A stretch of 43,664 bases of DNA, taken from positions 1 to 43,664 of the forward strand of contig JANQOW010000120.1 of NCBI GenBank assembly GCA_028285595.1. Direction: 5' to 3'. The notes under the pieces are model-generated. The model saw only the letters and a list, made by a program, of their open reading frames with translations, was not told the DNA's origin and ran no database searches. Positions 8,819 through 16,676 of the stretch are shown piece by piece (positions within the stretch are counted from its first letter, which is position 1; every line of letters begins with the position of its first letter). The translations under genes were made by a program, and so were the position numbers. This stretch comes from Hyphomicrobiales bacterium. Lineage in GTDB: Bacteria; Pseudomonadota; Alphaproteobacteria; Rhizobiales; CAJQND01.

Positions 8819-9987
8819 GAGGTCGTCTCGGAGAACAGAGCCTTGGCTTTGTGCAATGCGCTGGACGTTGCCGCTTTTACGTCGCGGGCCATGTAGATGG
8901 AACGACCGAGAAGGTCATCCAGCGTTGAGCGGCTGCGCTGATAGCTGGGCGGCGTCGGGACGATGGGGCCGGTTTTGCCGCAGAACCCCTTCTTGAACTG
9001 GTGCAGGCCTTTATCCCCATCATTGCCGCCAAGGTCGTACCAACGCACCTGGGGCAAACCACACAGCCAGTCGGCAATCCATTTGTGCATGGCATATCCG
9101 GCCTTCAGCCGCAGCGCACGTTCATCGGTCGCGCCATAAAGGTAAACCGCGCGTTCGCCCGCTACACTGATCACCGCCCCTGCTGTGGGCCGGCCATCCG
9201 CGTAGACCATCACAAATACAGGTCTCAGGCCTGGCTCATCGCTTTTCATCAAATCCGACAGCGTGTAGATGGCGGACGTGTCGCGGAACTGCTTGCGCCC
9301 CAACATTTGCTCATAGAGCTGCATGAATTCTGTGTAGCCCTCTTCGGCCTCGACGAACTTGATCTCCAGATCGTTCTTGAGCGCTTTCTTCAGATTGTAG
9401 CGCCACTTCTGATCCAGGCTCGCTTGGAGATCCTCCGGAGTAACGGAGACGTCCACCAGATAGCGGTCCGGATGGGGAAGTGATTTGCCGGCCTCAAAAC
9501 CAAGGCTCTCCAGCGCGGCCAACTGGGCGTCGCTGAACTCAGGGTCAGCATGGGTCTGAACAGACAGAAAACACCCGCGGCGGGTCACATATTCCTCGGT
9601 GAGCGCGCTCAATGCATCGCGCAGGCGTGTCACGTCCGGCGCTTCTCCCTGTGCCCGCCAAAGCGGACCCCACTTCAAGATGGCCAAACCACGCTGAGTG
9701 CCCGGAACAGCGATCATCACAACGACCGCCAGAGCGATCTCTTCATCGTCGCGTTCCACAACGGCACATTCGGTGCGCTGTGCGCCCCAGCGGCTGTTTG
9801 TAAACTGGCTTGTCTGCTCGCTCACCACATCCAAGTAACGGGAGGCTCGCCGATCGAACTGGGCCGCGTCCACAAAGTGCACAGTGATCTTGCGGTCAAC
9901 GCCTGATGTCTCTTGCTGTTCCGGGCTAAGAATGCCGGATACAGCCATGTTTTTATTGTAATGTTTCAGTGCGACAACATTGTTCAT
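8815..9987 (-). CDS. FemAB/GNAT-type aminoacyl or acyl transferase
   Basis: A 390-residue protein of the FemAB (lipid II:glycine glycyltransferase-like) superfamily, built from two GNAT folds. Visible landmarks are RYLVDVSVTPEDLQASLDQK followed by WRYNLKKALK in the central part, FVMVYADGRPTAGAVISVAG, YGATDERALRLKAGYAMHKW, and the ending YDLGGNDGDKGLHQFKKGF that is characteristic of this family. Members add amino acids to peptidoglycan or act in exopolysaccharide and capsule modification; which applies here is unknown. The ATG at 9985-9987 has GGAGG eight bases upstream. The stop codon overlaps that of the BKACE gene within the tetranucleotide CTAG. Confidence 0.8.
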   Translation of the reverse strand: MNNVVALKHYNKNMAVSGILSPEQQETSGVDRKITVHFVDAAQFDRRASRYLDVVSEQTSQFTNSRWGAQRTECAVVERDDEEIALAVVVMIAVPGTQRGLAILKWGPLWRAQGEAPDVTRLRDALSALTEEYVTRRGCFLSVQTHADPEFSDAQLAALESLGFEAGKSLPHPDRYLVDVSVTPEDLQASLDQKWRYNLKKALKNDLEIKFVEAEEGYTEFMQLYEQMLGRKQFRDTSAIYTLSDLMKSDEPGLRPVFVMVYADGRPTAGAVISVAGERAVYLYGATDERALRLKAGYAMHKWIADWLCGLPQVRWYDLGGNDGDKGLHQFKKGFCGKTGPIVPTPPSYQRSRSTLDDLLGRSIYMARDVKAATSSALHKAKALFSETTS

Positions 9988-10130
9988 TTATATAGCCTCC
10001 AACGGCGGGGCCCGATCCGCTTTCGGGCATTAAGGCGCCGTGAAGGATAGCGTTTCAAGAAGCGTGCCAAGCCTTTTCCCAAAGGGCGGCGCACAGATTG
10101 CGCCAGACAAGGTGAGCCTCGTCTCCTAGG

Positions 10131-11012
10131 TCAGAATACCTCTGGCACGAACGACTGGTCAGAGAGCGGCGGACGCATATAGCCCACATCGTCCTGCCGG
10201 GGTGGCAGCTTGATGGGGGCTGGGGTGAGATCCTGGTAGGGGATCTTCGAAAGAAGGTGAGAGATGCAATTGAGCCGCGCGCGCTTCTTGACGTCGGCGT
10301 TCACCACATACCAAGGCGCCTGCTTGATATCGGTGTAGAGGAACATCTCGTCCTTGGCTTTGGAGTACATGAACCACTTTGACCGGCTCTCCAGGTCCAT
10401 GGGCGAGAGTTTCCAGCGCCGCACGGGGTCCGTTATGCGCTTCTGGAAGCGCCGCTCCTGCTCTTCATCGCTCACGGAGAACCAATATTTGATCAGGATG
10501 ATGCCTGAGCGCACCAGCATGCGCTCAAATTCCGGGCAGCTCCGCATGAACTCCGAATATTCTTCATCAGAGCAAAAGCCCATCACGCGTTCAACACCGG
10601 CGCGGTTGTACCAGCTGCGGTCGAACAACACCATTTCACCGGCAGATGGCAGATGCGCCACATAGCGCTGGAAATACCATTGATGTCGTTCCCGCTCAGT
10701 GGGCGCAGGCAACGCCACAACGCGGCAAATGCGCGGGCTGAGGCTCTCGGTAATCCGCTTGATAACGCCGCCCTTGCCCGCAGCATCGCGCCCTTCGAAA
10801 ATCACGACCACTCTGAGACCCTGGTGCTTGATCCATTCCTGCAGCTTGACAAGCTCAACCTGCAAGCGCGCGAGCTCCGCCTCATAAACCGCCAGCTTGA
10901 TCTTTTTCGGTTTAGACGCGGCAGGCTGTGCCCCATTGCCTGTGTTGGCGCCGTTAGTAACCTCGGATTTCGGGCCTTTCGGCTTGGAATTTGAACCGCC
11001 GTTGTTTGCCAT
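10131..11012 (-). CDS. ppk2: Polyphosphate kinase 2
   Basis: A 293-residue class I PPK2, which transfers phosphate between polyphosphate and nucleoside diphosphates. The Walker A is GRDAAGKGG (K80) and the Walker B is MVLFDRSWYNRAGVE (D131), followed by lid residues in RRWKLSPMDLESRSKW and the conserved YTDIKQAPWYVV. The first 35 residues are low-complexity (Asn, Lys, Gly, Ser). ATG at 11010-11012 has GGGAGG just upstream; a TTG five codons earlier is in frame but would place the ribosome site inside the gene. It lies 62 bp below the EnvZ-like kinase on the same strand and just downstream of a Pho-box-like triple repeat (11031-11063). Confidence 0.95.
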   Translation of the reverse strand: MANNGGSNSKPKGPKSEVTNGANTGNGAQPAASKPKKIKLAVYEAELARLQVELVKLQEWIKHQGLRVVVIFEGRDAAGKGGVIKRITESLSPRICRVVALPAPTERERHQWYFQRYVAHLPSAGEMVLFDRSWYNRAGVERVMGFCSDEEYSEFMRSCPEFERMLVRSGIILIKYWFSVSDEEQERRFQKRITDPVRRWKLSPMDLESRSKWFMYSKAKDEMFLYTDIKQAPWYVVNADVKKRARLNCISHLLSKIPYQDLTPAPIKLPPRQDDVGYMRPPLSDQSFVPEVF

Positions 11013-11030
11013 CTCGTCCTCCCACAATCG

Positions 11031-11063
11031 GACTGTGACAGCAGTCTAACACATTTGTGACAG
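11031..11063 (-). promoter_or_regulatory. Pho-box-like triple 11-bp repeat upstream of ppk2
   Basis: Read in the ppk2 direction, this stretch is three 11-mers end to end: CTGTCACAAAT, GTGTTAGACTG and CTGTCACAGTC. The first and third share CTGTCACA exactly, 22 bp apart; the middle unit is a weaker match. Known Pho boxes (PhoB sites) are direct repeats of CTGTCAT-like half-sites 11 bp apart, and ppk genes are Pho-controlled in many bacteria. The array ends only 18 bp before the ppk2 ATG, which is close for a classical activator site, so the control could also be by another OmpR-family regulator or be repression. Confidence 0.5.
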
Positions 11064-11074
11064 TTTTCTCTGCG

Positions 11075-12454
11075 TCAAACTGGAATGCGCAAACTGGCCC
11101 TCAGGCCGCCCAGGCTGCTGTCCGTAAGGGTCAGCTCGCCGCCGTGGCTGCGGGCAATATCGAGCGCGATGGTGAGGCCGAGGCCCGAGCCCGTATCATC
11201 CTGATTGCGGGCGTCATCCAGGCGCACAAAGGGCCGCAGCACCTCTTCGCGATCTTCCTCGGCAATCCCCGGCCCGTCATCCTCCACCACGATGGAAAGC
11301 TCATGGCCCACAAAACCGGCCCGAACCCGAACGGTCTGTGCATGCCGGCCGGCATTGTTGACCAGATTTGAGATGCAGCGCTTCAAGGCATTGGCCTTCA
11401 CCTTCACAACGACCGGGGTGTCGATCGCCAGTTCACACGCCATGCCCTCGCGCTCAAGCTCAGCCTGAATCTGATGCAGCATAGCGCCCACGTCGGTCAT
11501 CTCGGCCTGCTCGCCGCCATCGCCGCGCACAAAGTTCATGTAGCCCTCAAGCATGTTCTGCATCTCCTGCACATCATGCTTGAGCTCGTTCACCTGCTCG
11601 GTCTCCTCCAAGAATGCCAGTTGAAGGCGGAAGCGGGTGAGAATTGTGCGCAAATCATGGCTGACGCCGGCCAGCATGGCCGTGCGCTGGTCCACATGAC
11701 GCTGGATGCGATCCTTCATGCCGATCACCGCCCGGGCCGCGCTTTGAACCTCAGAGGCGCCGCGCGGGTGGAAGTCCGGCACATCATGGCCCTTACCAAA
11801 GCTCTGCGCCGCTTCGGCCAGTTGCTGGATCGGCCAAATCTGGTTGCGCAGAAACACGATCGCCACCGCCAACAGGACAAGCGATGAGCCCACCATCCAT
11901 AAGATGAAAATGTAGGAGTTGGAGGCATAGGCCCGGCTTTGGTCGGTGACCACGCGGAACACCGTGTCCTTGCCCACCTGGACGCGGATATCCACAAAGC
12001 CGGACTTGCCCAGCACATCCAGCCAGAATGGACGCCCAACGCGTTTTCGGATCTGCTTGGAGAGCTTCAAGTCCAATAGCGAAAACAAAGGCTTGGCTGC
12101 AGGCGGGGGTAAGCTGTCGCCAACCCGGATCTCCAGCCCCAGCGCCAGGCGCTCCTTGGCCAGGCGCTCCAGCAGATCGCGGCTCTCCTTGGTCTTCGGC
12201 ATGGTTTCCGACAGTTCCACCAGAAAGCCGATCTCGCGGGCAACAGCCTTGGAGAGGCGCGTTGAGATATTGTCCCAATGCCGCTCCATAAACACAAACG
12301 CCATGATTGCCTGGAGCAGCACGATGGGAGCGATGATGATGATCAGCGAGCGCGGATAGAGCCCCTCCGGCAAATGCCGCTCAAGAAAGCGGTTAAAGTG
12401 CCAATAGAGGCTTTGCTTTTCCACCGCGACGTCTTTGTTCGCAATGTCGGCCAT
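11075..12454 (-). CDS. EnvZ-type sensor histidine kinase
   Basis: A 459-residue inner-membrane histidine kinase with the EnvZ plan. TM1 is at about residues 35-56, a periplasmic sensor of about 125 residues follows, and TM2 is at about 182-203. A HAMP linker comes next, and the H-box SHDLRTILTRFRLQLAFL carries the phospho-acceptor H266. The N box NALKRCISNLVNNAGRHA, the G1 box VEDDGPGIAEE and the G2 box DTGSGLGLTIALDIARSHGG complete the ATPase domain. It phosphorylates the OmpR-type regulator 30 bp upstream, with which it is surely co-transcribed. The signal is unknown; the gene following is ppk2. Confidence 0.94.
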   Translation of the reverse strand: MADIANKDVAVEKQSLYWHFNRFLERHLPEGLYPRSLIIIIAPIVLLQAIMAFVFMERHWDNISTRLSKAVAREIGFLVELSETMPKTKESRDLLERLAKERLALGLEIRVGDSLPPPAAKPLFSLLDLKLSKQIRKRVGRPFWLDVLGKSGFVDIRVQVGKDTVFRVVTDQSRAYASNSYIFILWMVGSSLVLLAVAIVFLRNQIWPIQQLAEAAQSFGKGHDVPDFHPRGASEVQSAARAVIGMKDRIQRHVDQRTAMLAGVSHDLRTILTRFRLQLAFLEETEQVNELKHDVQEMQNMLEGYMNFVRGDGGEQAEMTDVGAMLHQIQAELEREGMACELAIDTPVVVKVKANALKRCISNLVNNAGRHAQTVRVRAGFVGHELSIVVEDDGPGIAEEDREEVLRPFVRLDDARNQDDTGSGLGLTIALDIARSHGGELTLTDSSLGGLRASLRIPV

Positions 12455-12483
12455 GGTTCTCCAAGCGTCCTGGGGCGCTCGCC

Positions 12484-13179
12484 TTAATCTGTATATAAGA
12501 TGTACCCTGCCCCGCGCACAGTTTGCAAATAGGTCGGTGCCGACGGATCAGGCTCGATCTTCCGGCGCAACCGGTTGATCTGCACATCCACCGCTCTGGC
12601 GCTCTCATCGGCGCCGTTCTGGGAAAGCTCAGAGCGCGAAATCGGCTCGCCGGGCCGGACCGCAAAGAGCCGCAACAGCTCCTGCTCACGGGTCGTCAGC
12701 CGGATGCTTTCAGAGCCCTTGCGCAATTCGCCACGCTCCACATGGAACACAAGATCGGCCAGTTTGATCTCATCGGGCACCTGCGCCGGCGGCGTTGAGC
12801 GCTTGAGAATTGAATTGATGCGCAACACCAGCTCGCGCGGCTCGAACGGTTTGACCAGGTAATCGTCCCCGCCGCTCTCAAAACCATCGATCCGGTGTTC
12901 CGGATCTGCCAGAGCAGAAAGGATGAGGATAGGCACATCCTCCTCCTCGCGAATGGACTTGGCCAGCTCCAAGCCGCTCTCGCCGGGCATCATCACATCA
13001 AGCACCAGAAGGTCGAATGATAACCCCGCCAGTTGCTCGCGCGCCTGGCCCGCATCGCTGGCGGTGGAGACCCTGAAGCCATGGGTGGCCAAAAAGTCTT
13101 TTATGAGATCACGGATGCGCCGGTCGTCGTCGACCACCAGGATGTGGGGCGCATCGTCGGTCAATTGTGCGTGGCTCAT
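12484..13179 (-). CDS. OmpR/PhoB-family response regulator
   Basis: A 231-residue DNA-binding response regulator. The receiver has the acidic pair D18/D19 (ILVVDDDRR), the phosphorylation site D61 in LLVLDVMMPGESG, and K110 in YLVKPFEPRE. The C-terminal winged helix ends with SRSELSQNGADESARAVDVQINRLRRKIE and the YLQTVRGAGY wing typical of OmpR/PhoB proteins. It pairs with the kinase 30 bp downstream and follows a MarR gene by 40 bp. In Rhodobacter, PetP (MarR-type) and PetR (OmpR-type) form the same pair; the layout here is similar, but orthology needs a tree. OmpR-type regulators bind direct repeats, so the array before ppk2 is a natural candidate target. Confidence 0.94.
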   Translation of the reverse strand: MSHAQLTDDAPHILVVDDDRRIRDLIKDFLATHGFRVSTASDAGQAREQLAGLSFDLLVLDVMMPGESGLELAKSIREEEDVPILILSALADPEHRIDGFESGGDDYLVKPFEPRELVLRINSILKRSTPPAQVPDEIKLADLVFHVERGELRKGSESIRLTTREQELLRLFAVRPGEPISRSELSQNGADESARAVDVQINRLRRKIEPDPSAPTYLQTVRGAGYILYTD

Positions 13180-13219
13180 GGATCTGGGCTCCAGCGGCCA
13201 AATGCCCTTTTGATTCTGC

Positions 13220-13705
13220 TCAATCTAGCACAGGCTCAGGCAATGCGCGCGAAATTCGAGCCTTCACGGCTTTGCGGTCTTCCGGGTTCACCAGGTGTAA
13301 CAGCACATCCCGGTAAGCGCCCGTTGAGCCGGGGCCGGACGCATCAAGTGCGGCGGTAAAGCGTTCGATCTGGGGAGAGACCAACTCGCCGCGCAAGCTT
13401 TCGCCCTTGGTTGTCAAAAACAGAAGCCGGTGGCGACGGTCGCTGTTGCCCTCACGCTGTTCCACATGGCCGCTCTCGATCAGGTCTTTCAAAACCCGTC
13501 CGAGGCTTTGCTTGGTGATGCGCAGGATGTCCAGGAGCTCAGCCACGCGGATGCCGGGATTGCGGCCAACGAAATGGATGATCCGATGGTGCGCGCGGCC
13601 AAAACCATACTCGCGCAAGATCTCGTCCGGATCGGAGACAAAGTCCCGATAAGCGAAAAACAAGAGCTCAATCAGCTCGATGATCTCCTGCTCGCGTGAT
13701 GTCAT
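13220..13705 (-). CDS. MarR-family transcriptional regulator (PetP-like)
   Basis: A 161-residue winged-helix regulator of the MarR family. The DNA-binding part reads GIRVAELLDILRITKQSLGRVLKDLIESGHVEQ, followed by the wing REGNSDRRHRLLFLTTKG with the DxRxR-type basic tip. ATG at 13703-13705 is preferred, with GAGGGTG upstream; a GTG ten codons earlier is also open. It is divergent from ilvE and lies head of a minus-strand run with the OmpR-type and EnvZ-type genes. A 12-bp-arm inverted repeat at 13755-13785 lies in the space shared with ilvE and is the obvious operator. The ligand is unknown. Confidence 0.9.
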   Translation of the reverse strand: MTSREQEIIELIELLFFAYRDFVSDPDEILREYGFGRAHHRIIHFVGRNPGIRVAELLDILRITKQSLGRVLKDLIESGHVEQREGNSDRRHRLLFLTTKGESLRGELVSPQIERFTAALDASGPGSTGAYRDVLLHLVNPEDRKAVKARISRALPEPVLD

Positions 13706-13754
13706 TGCAGCACCCTCGTTTTCCCTTGGCCCCACGTCATCATAGGCTCACCAG

Positions 13755-13785
13755 AAAAATATGTCAGCATTGTTGACATATTTTT
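13755..13785. promoter_or_regulatory. Inverted-repeat operator between marR and ilvE
   Basis: A perfect inverted repeat with arms AAAAATATGTCA (13755-13766) and TGACATATTTTT (13774-13785) around a 7-bp centre GCATTGT. This kind of site suits a dimeric MarR protein. The right arm contains the TTGACA -35 box of the probable ilvE promoter, so binding there would block ilvE and perhaps the marR promoter too. Confidence 0.6.
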
Positions 13786-13800
13786 TTTCCTTGATACAGT
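13773..13800 (+). promoter_or_regulatory. Probable ilvE promoter
   Basis: A perfect TTGACA at 13773-13778 and TACAGT at 13795-13800 (four of six matches to TATAAT) are separated by 16 bp. The ATG of ilvE is at 13851, leaving a leader of about 45 bases. The -35 box is inside the right arm of the inverted repeat. Confidence 0.45.
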
Positions 13801-13850
13801 CCGCCGTCGCGTTTGTGCAACGGTTTATGGCAATTTTGGGAGTTCAGGCT

Positions 13851-14732
13851 ATGCCCGCACCGTCCTTCGATCAAATGGAAGGCCAGATCTGGCTTAACGG
13901 AGAGTTTGTTGAGTGGGAAGATGCAAAGGTGCATGTGCTCAGCCACGGCCTGCATTATGCCAGCGCGGTGTTTGAGGGTGAGCGGGCGTATGGCGGCGAG
14001 ATCTTCAAGCTGAACGAGCACACCGAGCGCTTGTTTGAATCCGCCCGGCTGTTGGATTTCGAGATCCCCTACACGGTTGATGAGATCAATCAGGCCTGCA
14101 TCGACACTCTTGAGAAACAGGGGTTCAAAGACGCCTATGTGCGCCCGATCGCCTGGCGCGGATCTGAGATGATGGGCGTGTCGGCTCAAGCCAACAAGAT
14201 CAATGCGTCGGTCGCGGTTTGGGAATGGCCAAGCTATTTCGACCCGGAACAGCGCCTGAAGGGCATCAGGCTCGATCTTGCCGAGTACCGCCGGCCCGAT
14301 CCGCAAACGGCGCCGTGCAAGTCCAAGGCTGCGGGCCTCTACATGATCTGCACCCTGTCGAAGCATGCCGCAGAGCGCAAAGGCTATGCGGATGCCATGA
14401 TGCTGGACTGGCGCGGCCAGGTGGCTGAAGCCACCGGGGCCAATGTCTTCTTTGTGAAAGACGGCGAGCTTCACACACCAACGCCCGACTGCTTTTTGGA
14501 CGGTATCACGCGGCGCACGGTGATCGGTCTTGCCCGCGACCGGCAGATCAAAGTGCATGAACGGGCGATCATGCCTGATGAGATGGAGGGCTTTGAACAG
14601 TGCTTCATCACCGGTACGGCCGCAGAAGTCACGCCCGTCTCGGAAATCGGTCCTTACAATTTCGAAGTGGGCGAAATCACCCGCACGCTCATGGAAGACT
14701 ATATGACCGAGGTCCAGCCCAAGGCTTCGTAA
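13851..14732 (+). CDS. ilvE: Branched-chain amino acid aminotransferase
   Basis: A 293-residue fold-type IV PLP aminotransferase that interconverts the branched-chain 2-keto acids and valine, leucine and isoleucine with glutamate. Landmarks are WLNGEFVEWEDAKVHVLSHGLHYASAVFEGERAY at the N-terminus, the PLP lysine K159 in APCKSKAAGLYM, EATGANVFFV, and CFITGTAAEVTPV at the end. ATG at 13851 is preceded by TTGGGAG and gives the usual family length; the frame is open 30 codons upstream, but those codons run through the promoter and operator. The gene is divergent from marR and ends 6 bp from the convergent NUDIX gene. Confidence 0.95.
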   Translation: MPAPSFDQMEGQIWLNGEFVEWEDAKVHVLSHGLHYASAVFEGERAYGGEIFKLNEHTERLFESARLLDFEIPYTVDEINQACIDTLEKQGFKDAYVRPIAWRGSEMMGVSAQANKINASVAVWEWPSYFDPEQRLKGIRLDLAEYRRPDPQTAPCKSKAAGLYMICTLSKHAAERKGYADAMMLDWRGQVAEATGANVFFVKDGELHTPTPDCFLDGITRRTVIGLARDRQIKVHERAIMPDEMEGFEQCFITGTAAEVTPVSEIGPYNFEVGEITRTLMEDYMTEVQPKAS

Positions 14733-14738
14733 CCCGGT

Positions 14739-15377
14739 TTACTTCCACGCAAAGGCCGGCTGGTCAAAGTGCGCCACCCGGGTGGCAAGACCGCGCAAAG
14801 CCACTTCGCGGAACTGATAGAAGATGGCGGCCGTTGGGGCATAGACCGTGTGGCCCAAAGTGTTGATGTGGGCGCACAGCACGGGATGCTCGCCCGCCTG
14901 TGACGGGATCAGCCGGGGGACGGCATCGCTGTCGATATCGGAAAATGGAATGCGGTAGGCCGCTTCCACCTCGCCGGGATCAGGCTTCAACGTCTCGCAC
15001 TCCCCGCCCCAGACCACGATGGGGGTGATGCGAAACCCGGACCGGGTCGCATAATCATCAAGCGCGCCCATCACATGTTCTGGACCCAACTCAACGCCCA
15101 GTTCTTCGTGGAGTTCGCGCAAGGCCGCCTGCTGTTCGGTTTCGCCCTGGTCCAGCCGCCCGCCCGGCAGCGCGTACTGGTTGCTGTGCCGGTTCATGCG
15201 CACAGGTCTTAAGGTGAGGAGGAAACAGGCCTCGTCGGACACGTCGCTCTTCACCACCACGATCGCCACCGCGGCCAACCTCAGCTCACCGGGCTCAATG
15301 GCCACCCGTTCGAACCGCGCCATGTTGCCTGCGATCTCGGTGCGCAGCGCCGCGCCATGGGTAAATTTGGATGACAT
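14739..15377 (-). CDS. NUDIX hydrolase, possibly CoA pyrophosphatase-type
   Basis: A 212-residue NUDIX hydrolase with an exact box G73-x5-E79-x7-R87-E88-L-H-E91-E92-L-G-V. These enzymes hydrolyse nucleoside diphosphates linked to another group. The stretch LLTLRPVRMNRHSNQYALPGG before the box resembles the NuCoA motif of CoA pyrophosphatases (LLT-R-S and R-x3-G-x-FPGG), so CoA or acyl-CoA turnover is a fair guess, but some positions differ. The ATG at 15375-15377 is chosen because the upstream extension runs into the divergent aminotransferase. The gene is divergent from that aminotransferase. Confidence 0.85.
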   Translation of the reverse strand: MSSKFTHGAALRTEIAGNMARFERVAIEPGELRLAAVAIVVVKSDVSDEACFLLTLRPVRMNRHSNQYALPGGRLDQGETEQQAALRELHEELGVELGPEHVMGALDDYATRSGFRITPIVVWGGECETLKPDPGEVEAAYRIPFSDIDSDAVPRLIPSQAGEHPVLCAHINTLGHTVYAPTAAIFYQFREVALRGLATRVAHFDQPAFAWK

Positions 15378-15488
15378 CGCCGCCTTGCGCCTCTTATCGT
15401 GGTCTTCACTGCCCTTCCTTGCCGCAAAATCGATTGAAAATGAAGTCCCGTTCGTGGGAAACAGAGTAGCTTTCGTGGAGTGACTTTC

Positions 15489-16646
15489 GTGCGTAAACGT
15501 CTGAACCGGGTCGTGGCTGATCTTGCGACCCCTCCCATACCAGAGGTGCAAGGGTGGTCCGCTGCTTATGGCGGCGCATATGGCCCGATGATCCAGTTGT
15601 CACAAGCGGTCCCCGGCTATGCGCCCCATCCGGACCTCTTGTCGTGGACAGCCGAGGCCGCCCGGAATGCGGACTCATCCGGCTACGGCCTGATTGAGGG
15701 CGAGCCGGAGCTCGTGGAGGCTTATGCCGCGCACGTCTCAGAGCTTTATGACAGCCCCATCGCTCCTGAGGAGGTCCAGATCACCGCTGGATGCAACCAG
15801 GCCTTCTATGTGGCCTTGATGAGCATCGCCAATCGCGGCGATGAGGTTGTGCTCACCAACCCCAACTTTTTCAACCACGAGGCAACGCTCCGCCTGCTTG
15901 GCCTGAAAGTGCGGGTGGTGGAATGCGCTGCCGACAACGGATTTCTCCCGCGGCCTGAGGATATCGCCCAGGCGATCGGCCAGAAGACCGCAGCCGTGGT
16001 TCTGTGCAGTCCGAACAACCCGACCGGCGCGATCTATCCGGCAGAACTCTTAAAGGAGATCTATCGGGTCTGCGCCGGCAAGCAGACCTGGCTGGTGGTC
16101 GATGAGACCTACCGGGACTTCCTGGCGCCGGATGCCGGGGCGCCCCACGCCTTGTTCGGCGAGCCGGGCTGGCGAGACACCTTCATCCAGCTTTACAGCT
16201 TCTCCAAATCGTTTTGCATTCCCGGCCATCGGGTGGGCGGATTGATCGGTGCGCCGGAACTGGTGACCGAGACCGTCAAGGTTATGGACAATCTGCAAAT
16301 CTGCGCGCCCAGGCCGGCCCAGTTGGCGGTTGCAAAAGCTTTGCCGGCTCTCGCCGGTTGGCGGGCAGACAACGCGCGCGAGATGCAACGCCGCGCCGAT
16401 GCGTTCCGCGCCGTTCTGGAGCACCTGCCGCGCTGGAAGCTGAGAGCAATCGGCGCCTACTTTGCCTATGTGGAGCACCCGTACGCCGGCGTTTCATCGC
16501 GAGAGGTGGCCAAGGAATTGGCCGAGGTGAAAGGGATCGTGACCTTGCCGGGCGCCTATTTCGGCACGGGACAGGACGCATACCTGCGCTTTGCGTTTGC
16601 CAATGCGGACGTTGAGACGATAGGTTTTCTGCGCGAGCGGCTCTGA
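15489..16646 (+). CDS. Class I/II pyridoxal-phosphate aminotransferase
   Basis: A 385-residue fold-type I aminotransferase. Landmarks in order are YGLIEGEPELVEAYAAHVS, the residues around the cofactor ring ITAGCNQAFYVAL, SPNNPTGAIYP (the PLP-binding Asn), VVDETYRDF (the Asp), and SFSKSFCIPGHRVGGL with the PLP lysine, ending with YLRFAFANAD. Two in-frame GTG codons (15480 and 15489) could start it; 15489 has GGAG eight bases upstream. The substrate is not clear: it falls in the broad aspartate/alanine/valine-pyruvate aminotransferase group. It is divergent from the NUDIX gene and precedes a lipoprotein gene by 30 bp. Confidence 0.88.
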   Translation: MRKRLNRVVADLATPPIPEVQGWSAAYGGAYGPMIQLSQAVPGYAPHPDLLSWTAEAARNADSSGYGLIEGEPELVEAYAAHVSELYDSPIAPEEVQITAGCNQAFYVALMSIANRGDEVVLTNPNFFNHEATLRLLGLKVRVVECAADNGFLPRPEDIAQAIGQKTAAVVLCSPNNPTGAIYPAELLKEIYRVCAGKQTWLVVDETYRDFLAPDAGAPHALFGEPGWRDTFIQLYSFSKSFCIPGHRVGGLIGAPELVTETVKVMDNLQICAPRPAQLAVAKALPALAGWRADNAREMQRRADAFRAVLEHLPRWKLRAIGAYFAYVEHPYAGVSSREVAKELAEVKGIVTLPGAYFGTGQDAYLRFAFANADVETIGFLRERL

Positions 16647-16676
16647 GAATTTGGTGTGTGACGGGTGGTTGGGAGC

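Noticed and set aside
13761-13850. 30-codon N-terminal extension of ilvE
   Set aside because: It would translate the promoter and operator; the ATG at 13851 has the ribosome site and family-like start.
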